NCBI RefSeq assembly: GCF_008365275.1
Contig: NZ_CP043504.1
Location: forward strand, 2,046,001 to 2,110,000
Reading direction: 5' to 3'
From: Protaetiibacter larvae
Lineage (GTDB): Bacteria; Actinomycetota; Actinomycetes; Actinomycetales; Microbacteriaceae
Length of the DNA: 64,000 nucleotides
Of the stretch, positions 27,328 to 35,586 are shown piece by piece. The notes under the pieces are model-generated. The model had not been told where the DNA came from. It searched no databases and worked only from the letters and a program-made list of their open reading frames with translations. How positions within the stretch are numbered: the first letter of the stretch is position 1; each line of letters begins with the position of its first letter. The position numbers and the translations under genes were made by a program.

Positions 27328-28389
27328 TCAGCTTCGCAGGGCGCGCAGGATCGCCTCCACGTCGTCCGCCGTGTTCCACAGATGGAACGAGGCGCGGGCG
27401 CGGCCCGCACGGCCGGAGATGCGGATGCCCGCCGCCGTCATGGCCGTGAGCTGGGCGCCCTCCGGGTCGGGCCACGCGACGATCGCCTGACGTTGGACGG
27501 GGAGTCCGAGCGCCTCGGTGAGCGCGGCCCCGAGACCCGAGGCGCGCTCCCAGATCTCGGCGATGTCGAGTCCCGCGAAGAGTCCGATCGACTGCTCGGC
27601 GCCCACCCACGCCTGCCACGCGGGCGACACGTCGAAGCGGCGGGCGTCGGCGGCCAAGGCGATGTCGGGGCCGTAGCAGCTCTGCCACACCCGCTGCCCC
27701 GCATACCAGCCGCCCTGCACGGGCCGCAGCACGGCATCCGCCCGCGCACCGACCGTGAGGAAGCACACCCCGCGCGGTGAGCACAGCCACTTGTAGGCGT
27801 GGCACACCGTAAGGTCGAAGTCGTCGGCCGCGACCGGCAGCACGCCCGTCGCCTGGGTGGTGTCGCAGAAGGTGAGCGCGCCATGGCGCGCCGCCGCCTC
27901 GCGGATCGCGGCCGCATCGGCCACGACGCCCGTGGCGGATTGCACGAGCGAGAACGCCACCAGCGTCGTGCGCTCGTCGATGGCGTCGGCGAGGGCGGCG
28001 AGCGGCACGGCCCGCACCCGCAGCTCGCCGCGTTCCTGGAACGGCGTGATGATCGAGGAGAAGTCGCCCTCCACGACGAGGATCTCGGCCCCCGCCGGCA
28101 TCGCCGCCGCGACGAGCGCGGCCTGCACGGAGGTCTGCGATCCGATCGCCACCCGTGCGACGTCGACGCCGACGAGCCGGGCGTAGTGCTCGCGCGTGCG
28201 GGCGATGATCGGGTCGTAGCCCTGCGGGTCGCGGTCGGCGCGCGCCCAGGCGTCGAGATCCGCACGCAGCGCCTCGACCGCGCGGCGCGGGGGCAGCCCG
28301 ATGGATGCGGCGGCGACGTAGCCGCGCGGCTCGCCGAACTCGGCGATCGCGGCGGCCAACGGACGGGACGGCGCGGTCAGGATGCTCAT
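27328..28389 (-). CDS. Class V PLP-dependent aminotransferase (kynureninase/cysteine-desulfurase-like fold)
   Basis: 353 residues from the ATG at 28389. The PLP-binding lysine is in CHAYKWLCSPRG, the aspartate that contacts the PLP ring is in TFCDTTQATG, and GSQTSVQAAL is the phosphate-binding region. Fold type I, class V. The small helical N-terminus and 353-residue length match uncharacterised actinobacterial class V enzymes. It is divergently transcribed from a LysR regulator (start 28465) across 75 bases, which suggests that the regulator controls it. Substrate unknown; no cysteine nucleophile loop is visible, so a NifS-type desulfurase is unlikely. Confidence 0.87.
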   Translation of the reverse strand: MSILTAPSRPLAAAIAEFGEPRGYVAAASIGLPPRRAVEALRADLDAWARADRDPQGYDPIIARTREHYARLVGVDVARVAIGSQTSVQAALVAAAMPAGAEILVVEGDFSSIITPFQERGELRVRAVPLAALADAIDERTTLVAFSLVQSATGVVADAAAIREAAARHGALTFCDTTQATGVLPVAADDFDLTVCHAYKWLCSPRGVCFLTVGARADAVLRPVQGGWYAGQRVWQSCYGPDIALAADARRFDVSPAWQAWVGAEQSIGLFAGLDIAEIWERASGLGAALTEALGLPVQRQAIVAWPDPEGAQLTAMTAAGIRISGRAGRARASFHLWNTADDVEAILRALRS

Positions 28390-28425
28390 CACCCCAGCGT
28401 GCGGGAGGCGCATCCATCCGACAAG

Positions 28426-28468
28426 GGCATGTTCGCGATGCCATCCATTCACTATGGTTATCGGATGG
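28426..28468. promoter_or_regulatory. Candidate LysR operator between the divergent genes
   Basis: GGCAT-N7-ATGCC (28426-28442) is a 17-bp dyad of the kind bound by LysR proteins, in the gap between the aminotransferase and its divergent regulator. A second dyad, CCATCC-N16-GGATGG (28441-28446 with 28463-28468), overlaps the regulator's start codon and could serve autorepression. Confidence 0.5.
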
Positions 28469-29403
28469 AGCTCGACCTGCAGTCGATCCGCATCGTGCGG
28501 GCCATCGCCGAGCACGGCACGATCAGCGGGGCGGCCCGCGCTCTCGGCTACAGCCAACCGGCGGTGAGCCAGCACCTGCGCCGCGCCGAGCAGCGGCTCG
28601 GTGTGCCACTCGTCGTGCGCGCGGGTCGCGGCGTGCGCCTCACCGAGCCCGGCATCGTGCTGGCGCGGCACTCGCACGCCATCACCTCCGCGCTCGACGC
28701 GGCGCGCGGGGAACTCGCCGAGCTCGCAGGCCTGCGAACCGGCACGGTGCGGCTGGCCGCGTTCCCGACCGCCTCGTCGACGATCGTGCCCCGGCTGCTG
28801 CACGCCCTGCGCGCCGACCAGCCCGGCCTCACCGTGACCTACCTCGAGGCGGAACCGCCCGAGGCGCTCGCCATGCTGCGCGATGGCGCCATCGACCTTG
28901 CGATCACCTTCGCCTACCCGGGCGACCGCGCCGATCCGCACCGCGAATCCGAAGGACCGCTCGAGACGGTCCCGCTGTTCACCGAACCCGTCGTCATCGC
29001 ACTGCCCGACGCGCATCCGCTCGCCACGGGCGCAGGGCCGGTCGAACTGGCCGGTCTCGCCGACGACCGCTGGATCGCGGGTTGCCCGCTCTGCCGCGGC
29101 CACCTGCTCGCCGCGTGCGAGGCGGTCGGCGTGGAGCCCGACATCGAGCTGGAGACCGACAACGCGGTCGCCGTGCTCAACCTCGTGGCGTCCGAGCTCG
29201 GCGTCGCCCTCCTCCCCCGGCTCGCGCTCGCGACCGCGACGCCGCCCGCCGGGGCCGCGATCCGGGCGACGAGTCCGTCGAGCGACCGCTCCATCCAGGT
29301 GGTCGCCCAGCCCGGATCACGCCGCGTGCCGAGCATCGCGGCCGTGCTCGACGCGATCGAGCACCTCGACGGCACCGACTGGGGGCTCGCGCCGACCCGC
29401 TGA
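28465..29403 (+). CDS. LysR-family transcriptional regulator
   Basis: 312 residues from the ATG at 28465; upstream ATGs at 28429 and 28438 are possible but would only add residues before the helix-turn-helix. The N-terminal winged helix (LQSIRIVRAIAEHGTISGAARALGYSQPAVSQHLRRAE) is classic, and the C-terminal periplasmic-binding-protein-like domain with GTVRLAAFPTASSTIVP follows. A Cys-x-x-Cys occurs in WIAGCPLCRGHL in the effector domain, which is unusual and might sense redox or metal. Probably regulates itself and the divergent aminotransferase. Confidence 0.93.
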   Translation: MELDLQSIRIVRAIAEHGTISGAARALGYSQPAVSQHLRRAEQRLGVPLVVRAGRGVRLTEPGIVLARHSHAITSALDAARGELAELAGLRTGTVRLAAFPTASSTIVPRLLHALRADQPGLTVTYLEAEPPEALAMLRDGAIDLAITFAYPGDRADPHRESEGPLETVPLFTEPVVIALPDAHPLATGAGPVELAGLADDRWIAGCPLCRGHLLAACEAVGVEPDIELETDNAVAVLNLVASELGVALLPRLALATATPPAGAAIRATSPSSDRSIQVVAQPGSRRVPSIAAVLDAIEHLDGTDWGLAPTR

Positions 29404-29758
29404 CGGCATCCGGGGCGGCACGAACCGGCCGACGGCCCGCCGGCGTCCCACATCTCGGAGTGCGGGCATCCCAACTCAAGGTGCGCGCATCCCAAATCAA
29501 GGAGTGCGCATCTCAAATCAAGGTGCGGGCATCCCAAATCAAGGAGTGGAGCAACCCATCTCAAGGAGTGGGCGGATCGAACTCAACTCATCCGCCACTC
29601 TGGTGTACTCCAGCCCCATCGACGCCTTGATTTGGGTTGCTCCACTCCTTGATTTGGGATGGCAGGCAAGTCGGGGAACAGCCACTCCTTGATTTGGGAT
29701 GGTGCGCCAGTCAGCGAACAGCCACTCCTTGATTTGGGATGGCGCGCGCGGCGAGGGG
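29404..29758. repeat. Cluster of 21-bp direct repeats and inverted 40-bp repeats between convergent genes
   Basis: This 355-base gap has no convincing gene. Four tandem 21-bp units (CATCCCAAATCAAGGAGTGCG and variants) begin at 29467, 29488, 29509 and 29530. The same core in the opposite orientation (CACTCCTTGATTTGGGATGG) begins at 29643, 29683 and 29723, an exact 40-bp period with partly conserved spacers ending GAACAGC. Arms 29530-29557 and 29634-29661 are perfect 28-bp inverted repeats. The inner loop has a further hairpin (GAGTGGGCGGAT near 29566-29577 with ATCCGCCACTC near 29589-29599). The cluster separates the LysR gene (plus) from the desulfurase gene (minus), so it may act as a two-way terminator or as a repetitive element. 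Confidence 0.85.
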
Positions 29759-30904
29759 TCAGCCGCCGAGGGCGCTGACGGTGGCGACCGCGGCGACGAC
29801 GCGGTCCACGATCGCCGGCACCGCGTCGAGCGCGACGTCGTGCGGCAGCGTGAACCGCACCGCGGTCTGGGCGACCGCCGGCGCGATCCCGAGCGCCAGC
29901 AGCACAGCGGACGGCTCGTCACTGCCGGCGGCGCAGGCGGAGCCGGAGGAGACGACGAGCCCCCGCCGCTCCAGCTCGAGCAGCACGGCCTCGCCGCTGG
30001 TACCCGGGAAGCAGAAGGAGGCGTGGTTCGGCAGCCGATGCTCGCGCGATCCGGTCACGAAGGCGCCCGGAACCCGGGACAGCACGCCGTCGATGAGCGC
30101 ATCGCGGACGCGCGCGAGCTCGGCGTGCGCCCGACGCTCCGCCGCGGCGAGCCCCAGGGCGGTCGCGAGCCCCACGACCCCCGCGACGTTCTCGGTGCCC
30201 GAGCGCCGACCTCGTTCTTGGCCGCCCCCGTGCAGCAGCGGCTCGATCGGCAGCGCACCGCGCACCGCGAGCGCACCGATGCCCTTGGGGGCGCCGAGCT
30301 TGTGGCCGGCGATGCTCACGGCGTCCACCCCGAGTGCGGCGAGCCCCACCTCCAGGGCATCCGCCGACTGCACCGCATCCGTGTGGATCGGCACCCCCGC
30401 AGCGCGGGCGACCGCCGCGAGCTCGCGGATCGGCTGCACCGTGCCGATCTCGTTGTTGGCGTGCTGGATGCTCACGAGCGTCGTGTCGGGGCGCAGCACC
30501 GCCGCGAGCTCCCCCGGGGCGACGAGGCCGTCCCCGTCGACGGGCAGCACGGTCACCTCGAAACCGTGCAGGCGCCGCAGATAGTCGGCGGATTCGACGA
30601 TCGCCTCGTGCTCGATCGGCCCGATCACGAGGTGCCGGCCGCGCGGGCTCCCGAGCGCGATGCCCTTGATCGCCAGGTTGTCGGACTCGGTGCCCCCCGA
30701 GGTGAACACGACCTCCGCCGGACGGCAGCCGAGCTGTTCGGCGATGGCGGCCCGCGCCGCCTGCACGGCATCCGCCGCCCGCTCCCCCAGCTCGTGGTGG
30801 CTCGAGGGGTTGCCGAAGTCGGCCGTCAGGTACGGCCACATCGCCTCCAGCACCTCACGGCGCACCGGCGTGGTGGCGGCCGTGTCGAGGTAGAGGCGCT
30901 CCAT
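29759..30904 (-). CDS. Cysteine desulfurase of the NAD operon (NadS/NifS type)
   Basis: 381 residues from the ATG at 30904. The PLP lysine is in SIAGHKLGAPKG and the sulfur-accepting cysteine is in VSSGSACAAGS; TSGGTESDNLA and HTDAVQSAD are further class V motifs. It takes sulfur from cysteine as a persulfide. Its place at the end of nrtR-nadA-nadB-nadC indicates that it supplies the iron-sulfur cluster of quinolinate synthase NadA, as NadS does in other bacteria. The gap to nadC is only 11 bases. Length and motifs are complete. Confidence 0.92.
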   Translation of the reverse strand: MERLYLDTAATTPVRREVLEAMWPYLTADFGNPSSHHELGERAADAVQAARAAIAEQLGCRPAEVVFTSGGTESDNLAIKGIALGSPRGRHLVIGPIEHEAIVESADYLRRLHGFEVTVLPVDGDGLVAPGELAAVLRPDTTLVSIQHANNEIGTVQPIRELAAVARAAGVPIHTDAVQSADALEVGLAALGVDAVSIAGHKLGAPKGIGALAVRGALPIEPLLHGGGQERGRRSGTENVAGVVGLATALGLAAAERRAHAELARVRDALIDGVLSRVPGAFVTGSREHRLPNHASFCFPGTSGEAVLLELERRGLVVSSGSACAAGSDEPSAVLLALGIAPAVAQTAVRFTLPHDVALDAVPAIVDRVVAAVATVSALGG

Positions 30905-30915
30905 CCCGGCCCCGC

Positions 30916-31764
30916 TCAGGCGCCGATCGTGACGTCGAGCCCGAGGTCGAGCGCGCGCACACTGTGGGTGAGGGCGCCCACCGAGATGACGTCGACCCCG
31001 CTCTCCGCGATGGCCCGCACGGTGTCGAGGTTGACCCCGCCCGAGGCCTCCACGAGGGCTCGCCCGGCGACCAGGGCGACCCCCTCGCGCAGCTGAGCGG
31101 GGGTGAAGTTGTCGAGCATGATCGTGTCGACCCCGGCCGAGACGACCTCCTCGATCTGGGCGATGCGGTCCACCTCCACCTCGAGGTGCACGGTGTGCCC
31201 GAGGCGTGCGCGCGCGCTGCGGATGGCGTCGCCGATCGGCACGCCCGCGGCCGCCAGCACGGCGAGATGGTTGTCCTTCGCCATCACGGCGTCCGAGAGC
31301 GAGAATCGGTGGTTGCGCCCCCCGCCGTCGCGCACCGCCTGGCGTTCCAGGATGCGCAGACCCGGGGTGGTCTTGCGGGTGTCGACGATGCGCGCGCGGG
31401 TGCCCTCCGTCGCCGCCACGTAGCGGGCGGTCAGGGTGGCGATGCCGCTCATCCGCTGCACCAGGTTGAGGGCGATGCGCTCGGCGCGCAGCACGGCGTG
31501 CGCGGAGCCGTCGACCCGGGCGAGCACGGCGCCTGCCGCGAACGGCTCGCCGTCCTCCAACCCCAGCTCGACGGTCGTGTCGGCATCCACGAGCTCGAAG
31601 GTGCGGGCGAACACCGCGCCGCCCGAGAACACCCCCGGCTCGCGCGCCTCGAGGATCGCGGATGCGGTCGAACCGGCGGGCAGGAACACCTCGCTCGTGA
31701 CATCCCCCCAGGGGGCGTCTTCGGCGAGGGCGCCACGGATGATGTCGTCGATGCGCGCGTTCAC
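30916..31764 (-). CDS. nadC: Nicotinate-nucleotide pyrophosphorylase (carboxylating)
   Basis: 282 residues from the GTG at 31764, which overlaps the nadB stop (GTGA). Motifs of quinolinate phosphoribosyltransferase are present: EDAPWGDVTSEVFLP at the N-terminus, VDTRKTTPGLRILER (substrate site), GGGRNHRFSLSDAVMAKDNH and VDTIMLDNFTP. It converts quinolinate and PRPP to nicotinate mononucleotide, CO2 and pyrophosphate, the third step of de novo NAD synthesis. Confidence 0.96.
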   Translation of the reverse strand: MNARIDDIIRGALAEDAPWGDVTSEVFLPAGSTASAILEAREPGVFSGGAVFARTFELVDADTTVELGLEDGEPFAAGAVLARVDGSAHAVLRAERIALNLVQRMSGIATLTARYVAATEGTRARIVDTRKTTPGLRILERQAVRDGGGRNHRFSLSDAVMAKDNHLAVLAAAGVPIGDAIRSARARLGHTVHLEVEVDRIAQIEEVVSAGVDTIMLDNFTPAQLREGVALVAGRALVEASGGVNLDTVRAIAESGVDVISVGALTHSVRALDLGLDVTIGA

Positions 31765-33392
31765 CGCACGGCCTCCTCGGGTTCGGGTTCGGTGACGGTT
31801 GCGGGGGCGGCCGGCCGCCAGCCCTGCGAGAACGCCCACGCGGGCGAGGTCTCGGGGTAGTCGGTGCGATCGTGCGCCCCGCGCGACTCCTCGCGCATGA
31901 GCGCGGCGCGCGTGACGATGCGGGCGAGGTCGAGCAGGTTGCGGTTCTCCAGATCGGTGACGGTGTCGAACTCGGCCTCCCACTGCTCGAAACGGTCGAG
32001 CGCCGCGCGGAGCTCGACCGCCTCGCGTTCGAGTCCGACGGACTCCCACATGAGGTGCTGGATCGCGGTGCGGCGGTCTCGAGACGCGTCGGGCTGCGCC
32101 CGGCGCTCCTCGACCACCTGGGTTGCCCCGTCCGTCGATCGAGTGGCCCGCGCAGCGGGCACCCACTCCGCCGATCGAGTGGCCCGCGCAGCGGGCGTAT
32201 CGAGATCCCCCGCCGCGGCACCGAGCGCATCCGCGGCCCGCCACGCGAACACGAGCGATTCGAGCAGCGAGTTCGAGGCGAGCCGGTTGGCGCCGTGCAC
32301 GCCCGTGCAGGCCGCCTCGCCCACCGCGAACAGCCCCGGCAGGCTCGTGCGCCCGTGCAGGTCGGTGCGGATGCCGCCCATCCAGTAGTGCGCGGCGGGG
32401 GTCACCGGTACCGGCTCGACCGCCCAGTCGTAGCCGTTCTCGCGGGTCACCTGGGTGATGCTCGGGAAGCGCGTCGCGAGGAAACCCGCCCCGTGCGCGC
32501 GCTCGAGCGCGGTCGCGTCGAGCAGCACGGGGCGACCCTCTTGACGCGCCATCGCGGCCGCGATCCCGCGCGCCACGACATCCCGCGGGGCGAGCTCGCC
32601 GTCGGGGTGCACCGCGAACATGAACCGCTCCCCCGCCTCGTCGAGGAGCACGGCGCCTTCGCCGCGCACGGCTTCGGAGACCAGCGGGCTGCCCGACACC
32701 GCGAGCGCGGTCGGGTGGAACTGGTAGAACTCCACGTCGGCGAGCTCGGCGCCCGCACGGAACGCCGCCGCGATCCCGTCGCCCGTCGTCACGCCGGGGT
32801 TGGTGGTGTGCCGGTACAGCTGACCCGCGCCCCCGGATGCCAGCACCACGGCATCCGCGGCGATGCGGAAGCGCTCGCCGTCGGGGCCGATCGCCTCGAT
32901 GCCGACGACGCGTGGCTCGACGCCCTCGACCACGAGCTCGCGCATGAAGGTGTGCTCGTGCACCTCGACCGCGAGCGCGCGCACCGCCCGCAGCAGGGCG
33001 ACCTCGATCGCGAGGCCGGTGGCATCACCGCCCGCGTGGATGACGCGACGATGCGAGTGCGCCGCCTCGTGGCCGCGTGCGAGCTCACCGTCGGCCGCAC
33101 GGTCGAACTCCACCCCGAGCGCGATGAGGTCGCGCACCCGCTGCGGCCCCTCGGTGCAGAGCACCTCGACCGCCGCCGGGTCGCACAGTCCGTCGCCGGC
33201 GCGCAGGGTGTCCTCGATGTGGGACGCCGCGCTGTCGTCCGGGAACAGCGCTGCAGCGATGCCGCCTTGCGCGTACTTGGTGTTCGATTCGGCGAGCTCG
33301 GCCTTGGTGACGAGCACCACCTCGTGGTCTGCGCTCGCGCGGTAGGCGGTGATGAGCCCCGCGATGCCGGTGCCCACGACGACGACCCGCAC
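31761..33392 (-). CDS. nadB: L-aspartate oxidase with an in-frame repeat insertion
   Basis: 543 residues from the GTG at 33392, two bases after the nadA stop. FAD-binding GTGIAGLITAY is at the start, SNTKYAQGGIAAALFPDDS is the substrate-side signature, and HPTALA, RGEGAVLLD and GANRLASNSLLESLVF follow in family order. It oxidises aspartate to iminoaspartate, which NadA condenses. Between the FAD domain and the C-terminal helical domain, about 25 residues of low complexity (ATRSAEWVPAARATRS) are encoded by a duplicated palindromic element (see 32136-32209). The frame stays open, so the enzyme is probably active. Confidence 0.95.
   Translation of the reverse strand: MRVVVVGTGIAGLITAYRASADHEVVLVTKAELAESNTKYAQGGIAAALFPDDSAASHIEDTLRAGDGLCDPAAVEVLCTEGPQRVRDLIALGVEFDRAADGELARGHEAAHSHRRVIHAGGDATGLAIEVALLRAVRALAVEVHEHTFMRELVVEGVEPRVVGIEAIGPDGERFRIAADAVVLASGGAGQLYRHTTNPGVTTGDGIAAAFRAGAELADVEFYQFHPTALAVSGSPLVSEAVRGEGAVLLDEAGERFMFAVHPDGELAPRDVVARGIAAAMARQEGRPVLLDATALERAHGAGFLATRFPSITQVTRENGYDWAVEPVPVTPAAHYWMGGIRTDLHGRTSLPGLFAVGEAACTGVHGANRLASNSLLESLVFAWRAADALGAAAGDLDTPAARATRSAEWVPAARATRSTDGATQVVEERRAQPDASRDRRTAIQHLMWESVGLEREAVELRAALDRFEQWEAEFDTVTDLENRNLLDLARIVTRAALMREESRGAHDRTDYPETSPAWAFSQGWRPAAPATVTEPEPEEAVR
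32136..32209. repeat. Duplicated palindromic element inserted in frame in nadB
   Basis: CGATCGAGTGGCCCGCGCAGCGGGC occurs twice, at 32136-32160 and 32172-32196, a 36-bp period, so the frame is kept. Each holds a 6-bp stem GCCCGC-GCA-GCGGGC. The second copy continues GTATCGAG, completing an imperfect larger palindrome of the form CTCGATAC...GTGGCTCGATC. A related element lies at 41339-41373. Confidence 0.85.
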
Positions 33393-33394
33393 GC

Positions 33395-34684
33395 TCAGGC
33401 CTTCGGCTTCGCGTCGAGCATCCGCTCCAACGCCACCCGGGCGTCGGCGGCGACCGTCTCGGGCACCTCGATGCGATTGAGCGTCTCGCCGGCGACGAGC
33501 CCTTCGAGCACCCAGGCCAGGTAGCCGGGGTGGATGCGGTACATGGTCGAGCAGGGGCACACCACGGGGTCGAGGCAGAAGATGGTGTGCTGCGGGAACT
33601 CGGCGGCGAGGCGGTTGACCATGTTGATCTCGGTGCCGATCGCGAAGGTCGTCGGCTCGACAGCCGCGGCGACGGCCTTGCGGATGTAGTCGGTCGACCC
33701 CGCCTCGTCGGCGGCGTCGACGACCGCCATCGGGCACTCGGGGTGCACGATCACCCGCACGCCGGGGAACTCGGCGCGCGCCTGCGCGACCTGCTCGGGG
33801 GTGAAGCGCTTGTGCACCGAGCAGAAGCCGTGCCACAGCACGACCCGGGCGTCGAGCAGCTCGTCGCCGCTGTTGCCGCCGAGGGGCTTGCGCGGGTTCC
33901 ACATCGGCATCCGCTCGAGCGGCACACCCATCTTCTTGGCGGTGTTGCGGCCGAGGTGCTGGTCGGGGAAGAACAGCACGCGCTGGCCGCGCTCGAAGGC
34001 CCACTCGAGCACCGTCTCGGCGTTCGAGCTCGTGCAGACGATGCCGCCGTGGCGGCCGCAGAAGCCTTTGAGTGCGGCCGAGGAGTTCATGTAGGTGACC
34101 GGGATCACGGGCACCCGGCCCTCGGCGTCCGGCTCGGTGCCGTAGAGCGCCTCGAGCTGAGCCCAGCACTCCTCGACCGAGTCGATGTCGGCCATGTCGG
34201 CCATCGAGCAGCCGGCTGCCAGGTTCGGCAGGATCACCTGCTGGTGCGGCTGCGCCAGGATGTCGGCCGTCTCGGCCATGAAGTGCACGCCGCAGAACAC
34301 GATCGCCTCCGCGTTCGGCACGGTCTGGGCGGCGTTCGCGAGCTGGAACGAGTCGCCCAGGAAGTCGGCGTGCTGCACGATCTCGTCGCGCTGGTAGAAG
34401 TGGCCCAGCACCACCACGCGGTCGCCGAGGGTCTGCTTGGCGGCGCGGATGCGCTCGTGCAGCTCTTCGACGCCTGCTCGCTGGTATTCGAGCGGCAGGG
34501 CGCCCTGGCGGGGCGATCCGACCGGGATGACGTCGCTCATCGAGGAGCCGGGACCGTACTGCAGCACCCCGTCGAACTCCCACGGACCCTTCGCGAGCGC
34601 GGGGCTGCAGGCTTCGGCGGGCTGGCCCTGCGCGTTCCGGCCGGTCGTGCGGATGAGCTGGATGGTCTGATCGACGGAAACCAC
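33395..34684 (-). CDS. nadA: Quinolinate synthase
   Basis: 429 residues from the GTG at 34684 (VVSVDQTIQLIR), the long form found in Actinobacteria. VVLGHFYQRDEIVQHADFLGDS is the N-terminal substrate motif. The three cysteines expected to hold the [4Fe-4S] cluster are in VFCGVHFM, GIVCTSSN and PVVCPCSTM. It condenses iminoaspartate from NadB with dihydroxyacetone phosphate to quinolinate. The gene lies 31 bases after nrtR and two before nadB, in one operon. Confidence 0.96.
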   Translation of the reverse strand: MVSVDQTIQLIRTTGRNAQGQPAEACSPALAKGPWEFDGVLQYGPGSSMSDVIPVGSPRQGALPLEYQRAGVEELHERIRAAKQTLGDRVVVLGHFYQRDEIVQHADFLGDSFQLANAAQTVPNAEAIVFCGVHFMAETADILAQPHQQVILPNLAAGCSMADMADIDSVEECWAQLEALYGTEPDAEGRVPVIPVTYMNSSAALKGFCGRHGGIVCTSSNAETVLEWAFERGQRVLFFPDQHLGRNTAKKMGVPLERMPMWNPRKPLGGNSGDELLDARVVLWHGFCSVHKRFTPEQVAQARAEFPGVRVIVHPECPMAVVDAADEAGSTDYIRKAVAAAVEPTTFAIGTEINMVNRLAAEFPQHTIFCLDPVVCPCSTMYRIHPGYLAWVLEGLVAGETLNRIEVPETVAADARVALERMLDAKPKA

Positions 34685-34715
34685 TGTCGTCTTCTCTCGG
34701 TGCGGGGGTTCGGCG

Positions 34716-35399
34716 TCAGCGGATGCCGGCGGGGGTGAGGGGGCCGCGGTCGACGAGGTCGACGGTGGCGTCGTAGCGGTAGAGGCGGGGCGGACGGTGA
34801 CGTCCACCCGTGACGTGCTCGCCCGTGGGGACCACGGCGCGGCTCGCCTCGATCTGCCGGCGGAAGTTGGCGGGGTCGAGCGGACGCTGCAGCACGATCT
34901 CGTGCACCTGCCGCAGAGCCGTGAGGGTGAAGGTCTCTCCGAGGAACGCGTGCGCGATGCGGGAGTACTCGAGCTTGTTGCGCAGCCGCCACAGGGCGTA
35001 GTCGACGATGAGGTTGTGGTCGAAGGCCAGCCGCGGGAGCTCGTCCGCGGGGAACCACGCGACGTTCTCGTCGATCGTGGCCTGTTCGGCTTCGTCGCCG
35101 CGCACGAGCGCCCAGTACACGATCGAGACGACCCGGCCGGAGGGCGAGCGGTCGGGCTCGCCGAAGCAGTAGAGCTGCTCGAGGTAGGCGGGGGTGAGTC
35201 CGGTGGTCTCTTCGAGGGTGCGGGCGGCGGTCGCGTCGAGGCTCTCGGCTGCATCGGCTCCGCCACCCGGCAGCGCCCAGTGGCCCTCGAAGGGTTCTCG
35301 CGTGCGGCGCACGAGCGGAATCGAGAGCACGAGCCGGTCGTCGGCGTCGGGTCGCAGCGCGAAGATCACGGTGGAGACCGCGAGATCGATGCCGTTCAT
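34716..35399 (-). CDS. nrtR: NrtR-type Nudix-like regulator of NAD synthesis
   Basis: 227 residues. The N-terminal domain is Nudix-like, but the box is degenerate: GGGADAAESLDATAARTLEETTGL-like sequence near residues 45-68 has threonine at two of the glutamate positions of REUxEExGU, so hydrolysis is unlikely and ligand sensing is expected. The C-terminal part (about 150-227) is the winged helix of NrtR repressors (LTALRQVHEIVLQRPLDPANFRRQI). NrtR proteins repress NAD genes and respond to ADP-ribose. It heads the nad operon and has an AGAGGA ribosome site. A dyad upstream at 35431-35457 fits autoregulation. Confidence 0.9.
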   Translation of the reverse strand: MNGIDLAVSTVIFALRPDADDRLVLSIPLVRRTREPFEGHWALPGGGADAAESLDATAARTLEETTGLTPAYLEQLYCFGEPDRSPSGRVVSIVYWALVRGDEAEQATIDENVAWFPADELPRLAFDHNLIVDYALWRLRNKLEYSRIAHAFLGETFTLTALRQVHEIVLQRPLDPANFRRQIEASRAVVPTGEHVTGGRHRPPRLYRYDATVDLVDRGPLTPAGIR

Positions 35400-35430
35400 C
35401 CGATTCCTCTATGCCGAAGCCGATTGTTAA

Positions 35431-35457
35431 AGTCACACTGACTAGAACGAAGTCTAG
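35431..35457. promoter_or_regulatory. Candidate NrtR operator/promoter
   Basis: AGTCA-CAC-TGACT (35431-35443) is a perfect dyad and overlaps a second one, CTAGA-N6-TCTAG (35442-35457). Both lie 32-58 bases before the nrtR start on the minus strand, where the operon promoter should be. The assignment to NrtR rests on position; the sequence is not matched to a known consensus. Confidence 0.5.
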
Positions 35458-35490
35458 CACTAAAGGTGCAACTCACCCCAACTCGGGAGT

Positions 35491-35582
35491 ACTGCCCAAC
35501 GCTGTAGCGGTGGGCGCCGAGCGGCCGGGATGGCGCCCGCGCGAGGGCAAACGCTGCAGCGTTAGGCAGAACCCCCTCGCGG
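35491..35582. repeat. Nested inverted repeats between nrtR and the SDR gene
   Basis: CTGCCCAACGCTGTAGCGG (35492-35510) and the reverse complement of CGCTGCAGCGTTAGGCAG (35552-35569) match closely, giving inverted arms of about 20 bp with centres 52 bp apart. The right arm contains the perfect 14-bp palindrome AACGCTGCAGCGTT (35550-35563). GCGAGGG (35541-35547) also pairs with CCCTCGC just before 35582. It lies directly after the stop of the minus-strand SDR gene, so it may terminate it, or be a mobile palindromic repeat. Confidence 0.65.
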
Positions 35583-35586
35583 GGAG

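Noticed and set aside
29460-29630. Peptide repeat RASQIK encoded by the 21-bp repeats
   Set aside because: 21 bp is a multiple of three, so every frame stays open. The frame has no start of its own, and the inverted copies show that the DNA sequence, not a protein, is repeated.
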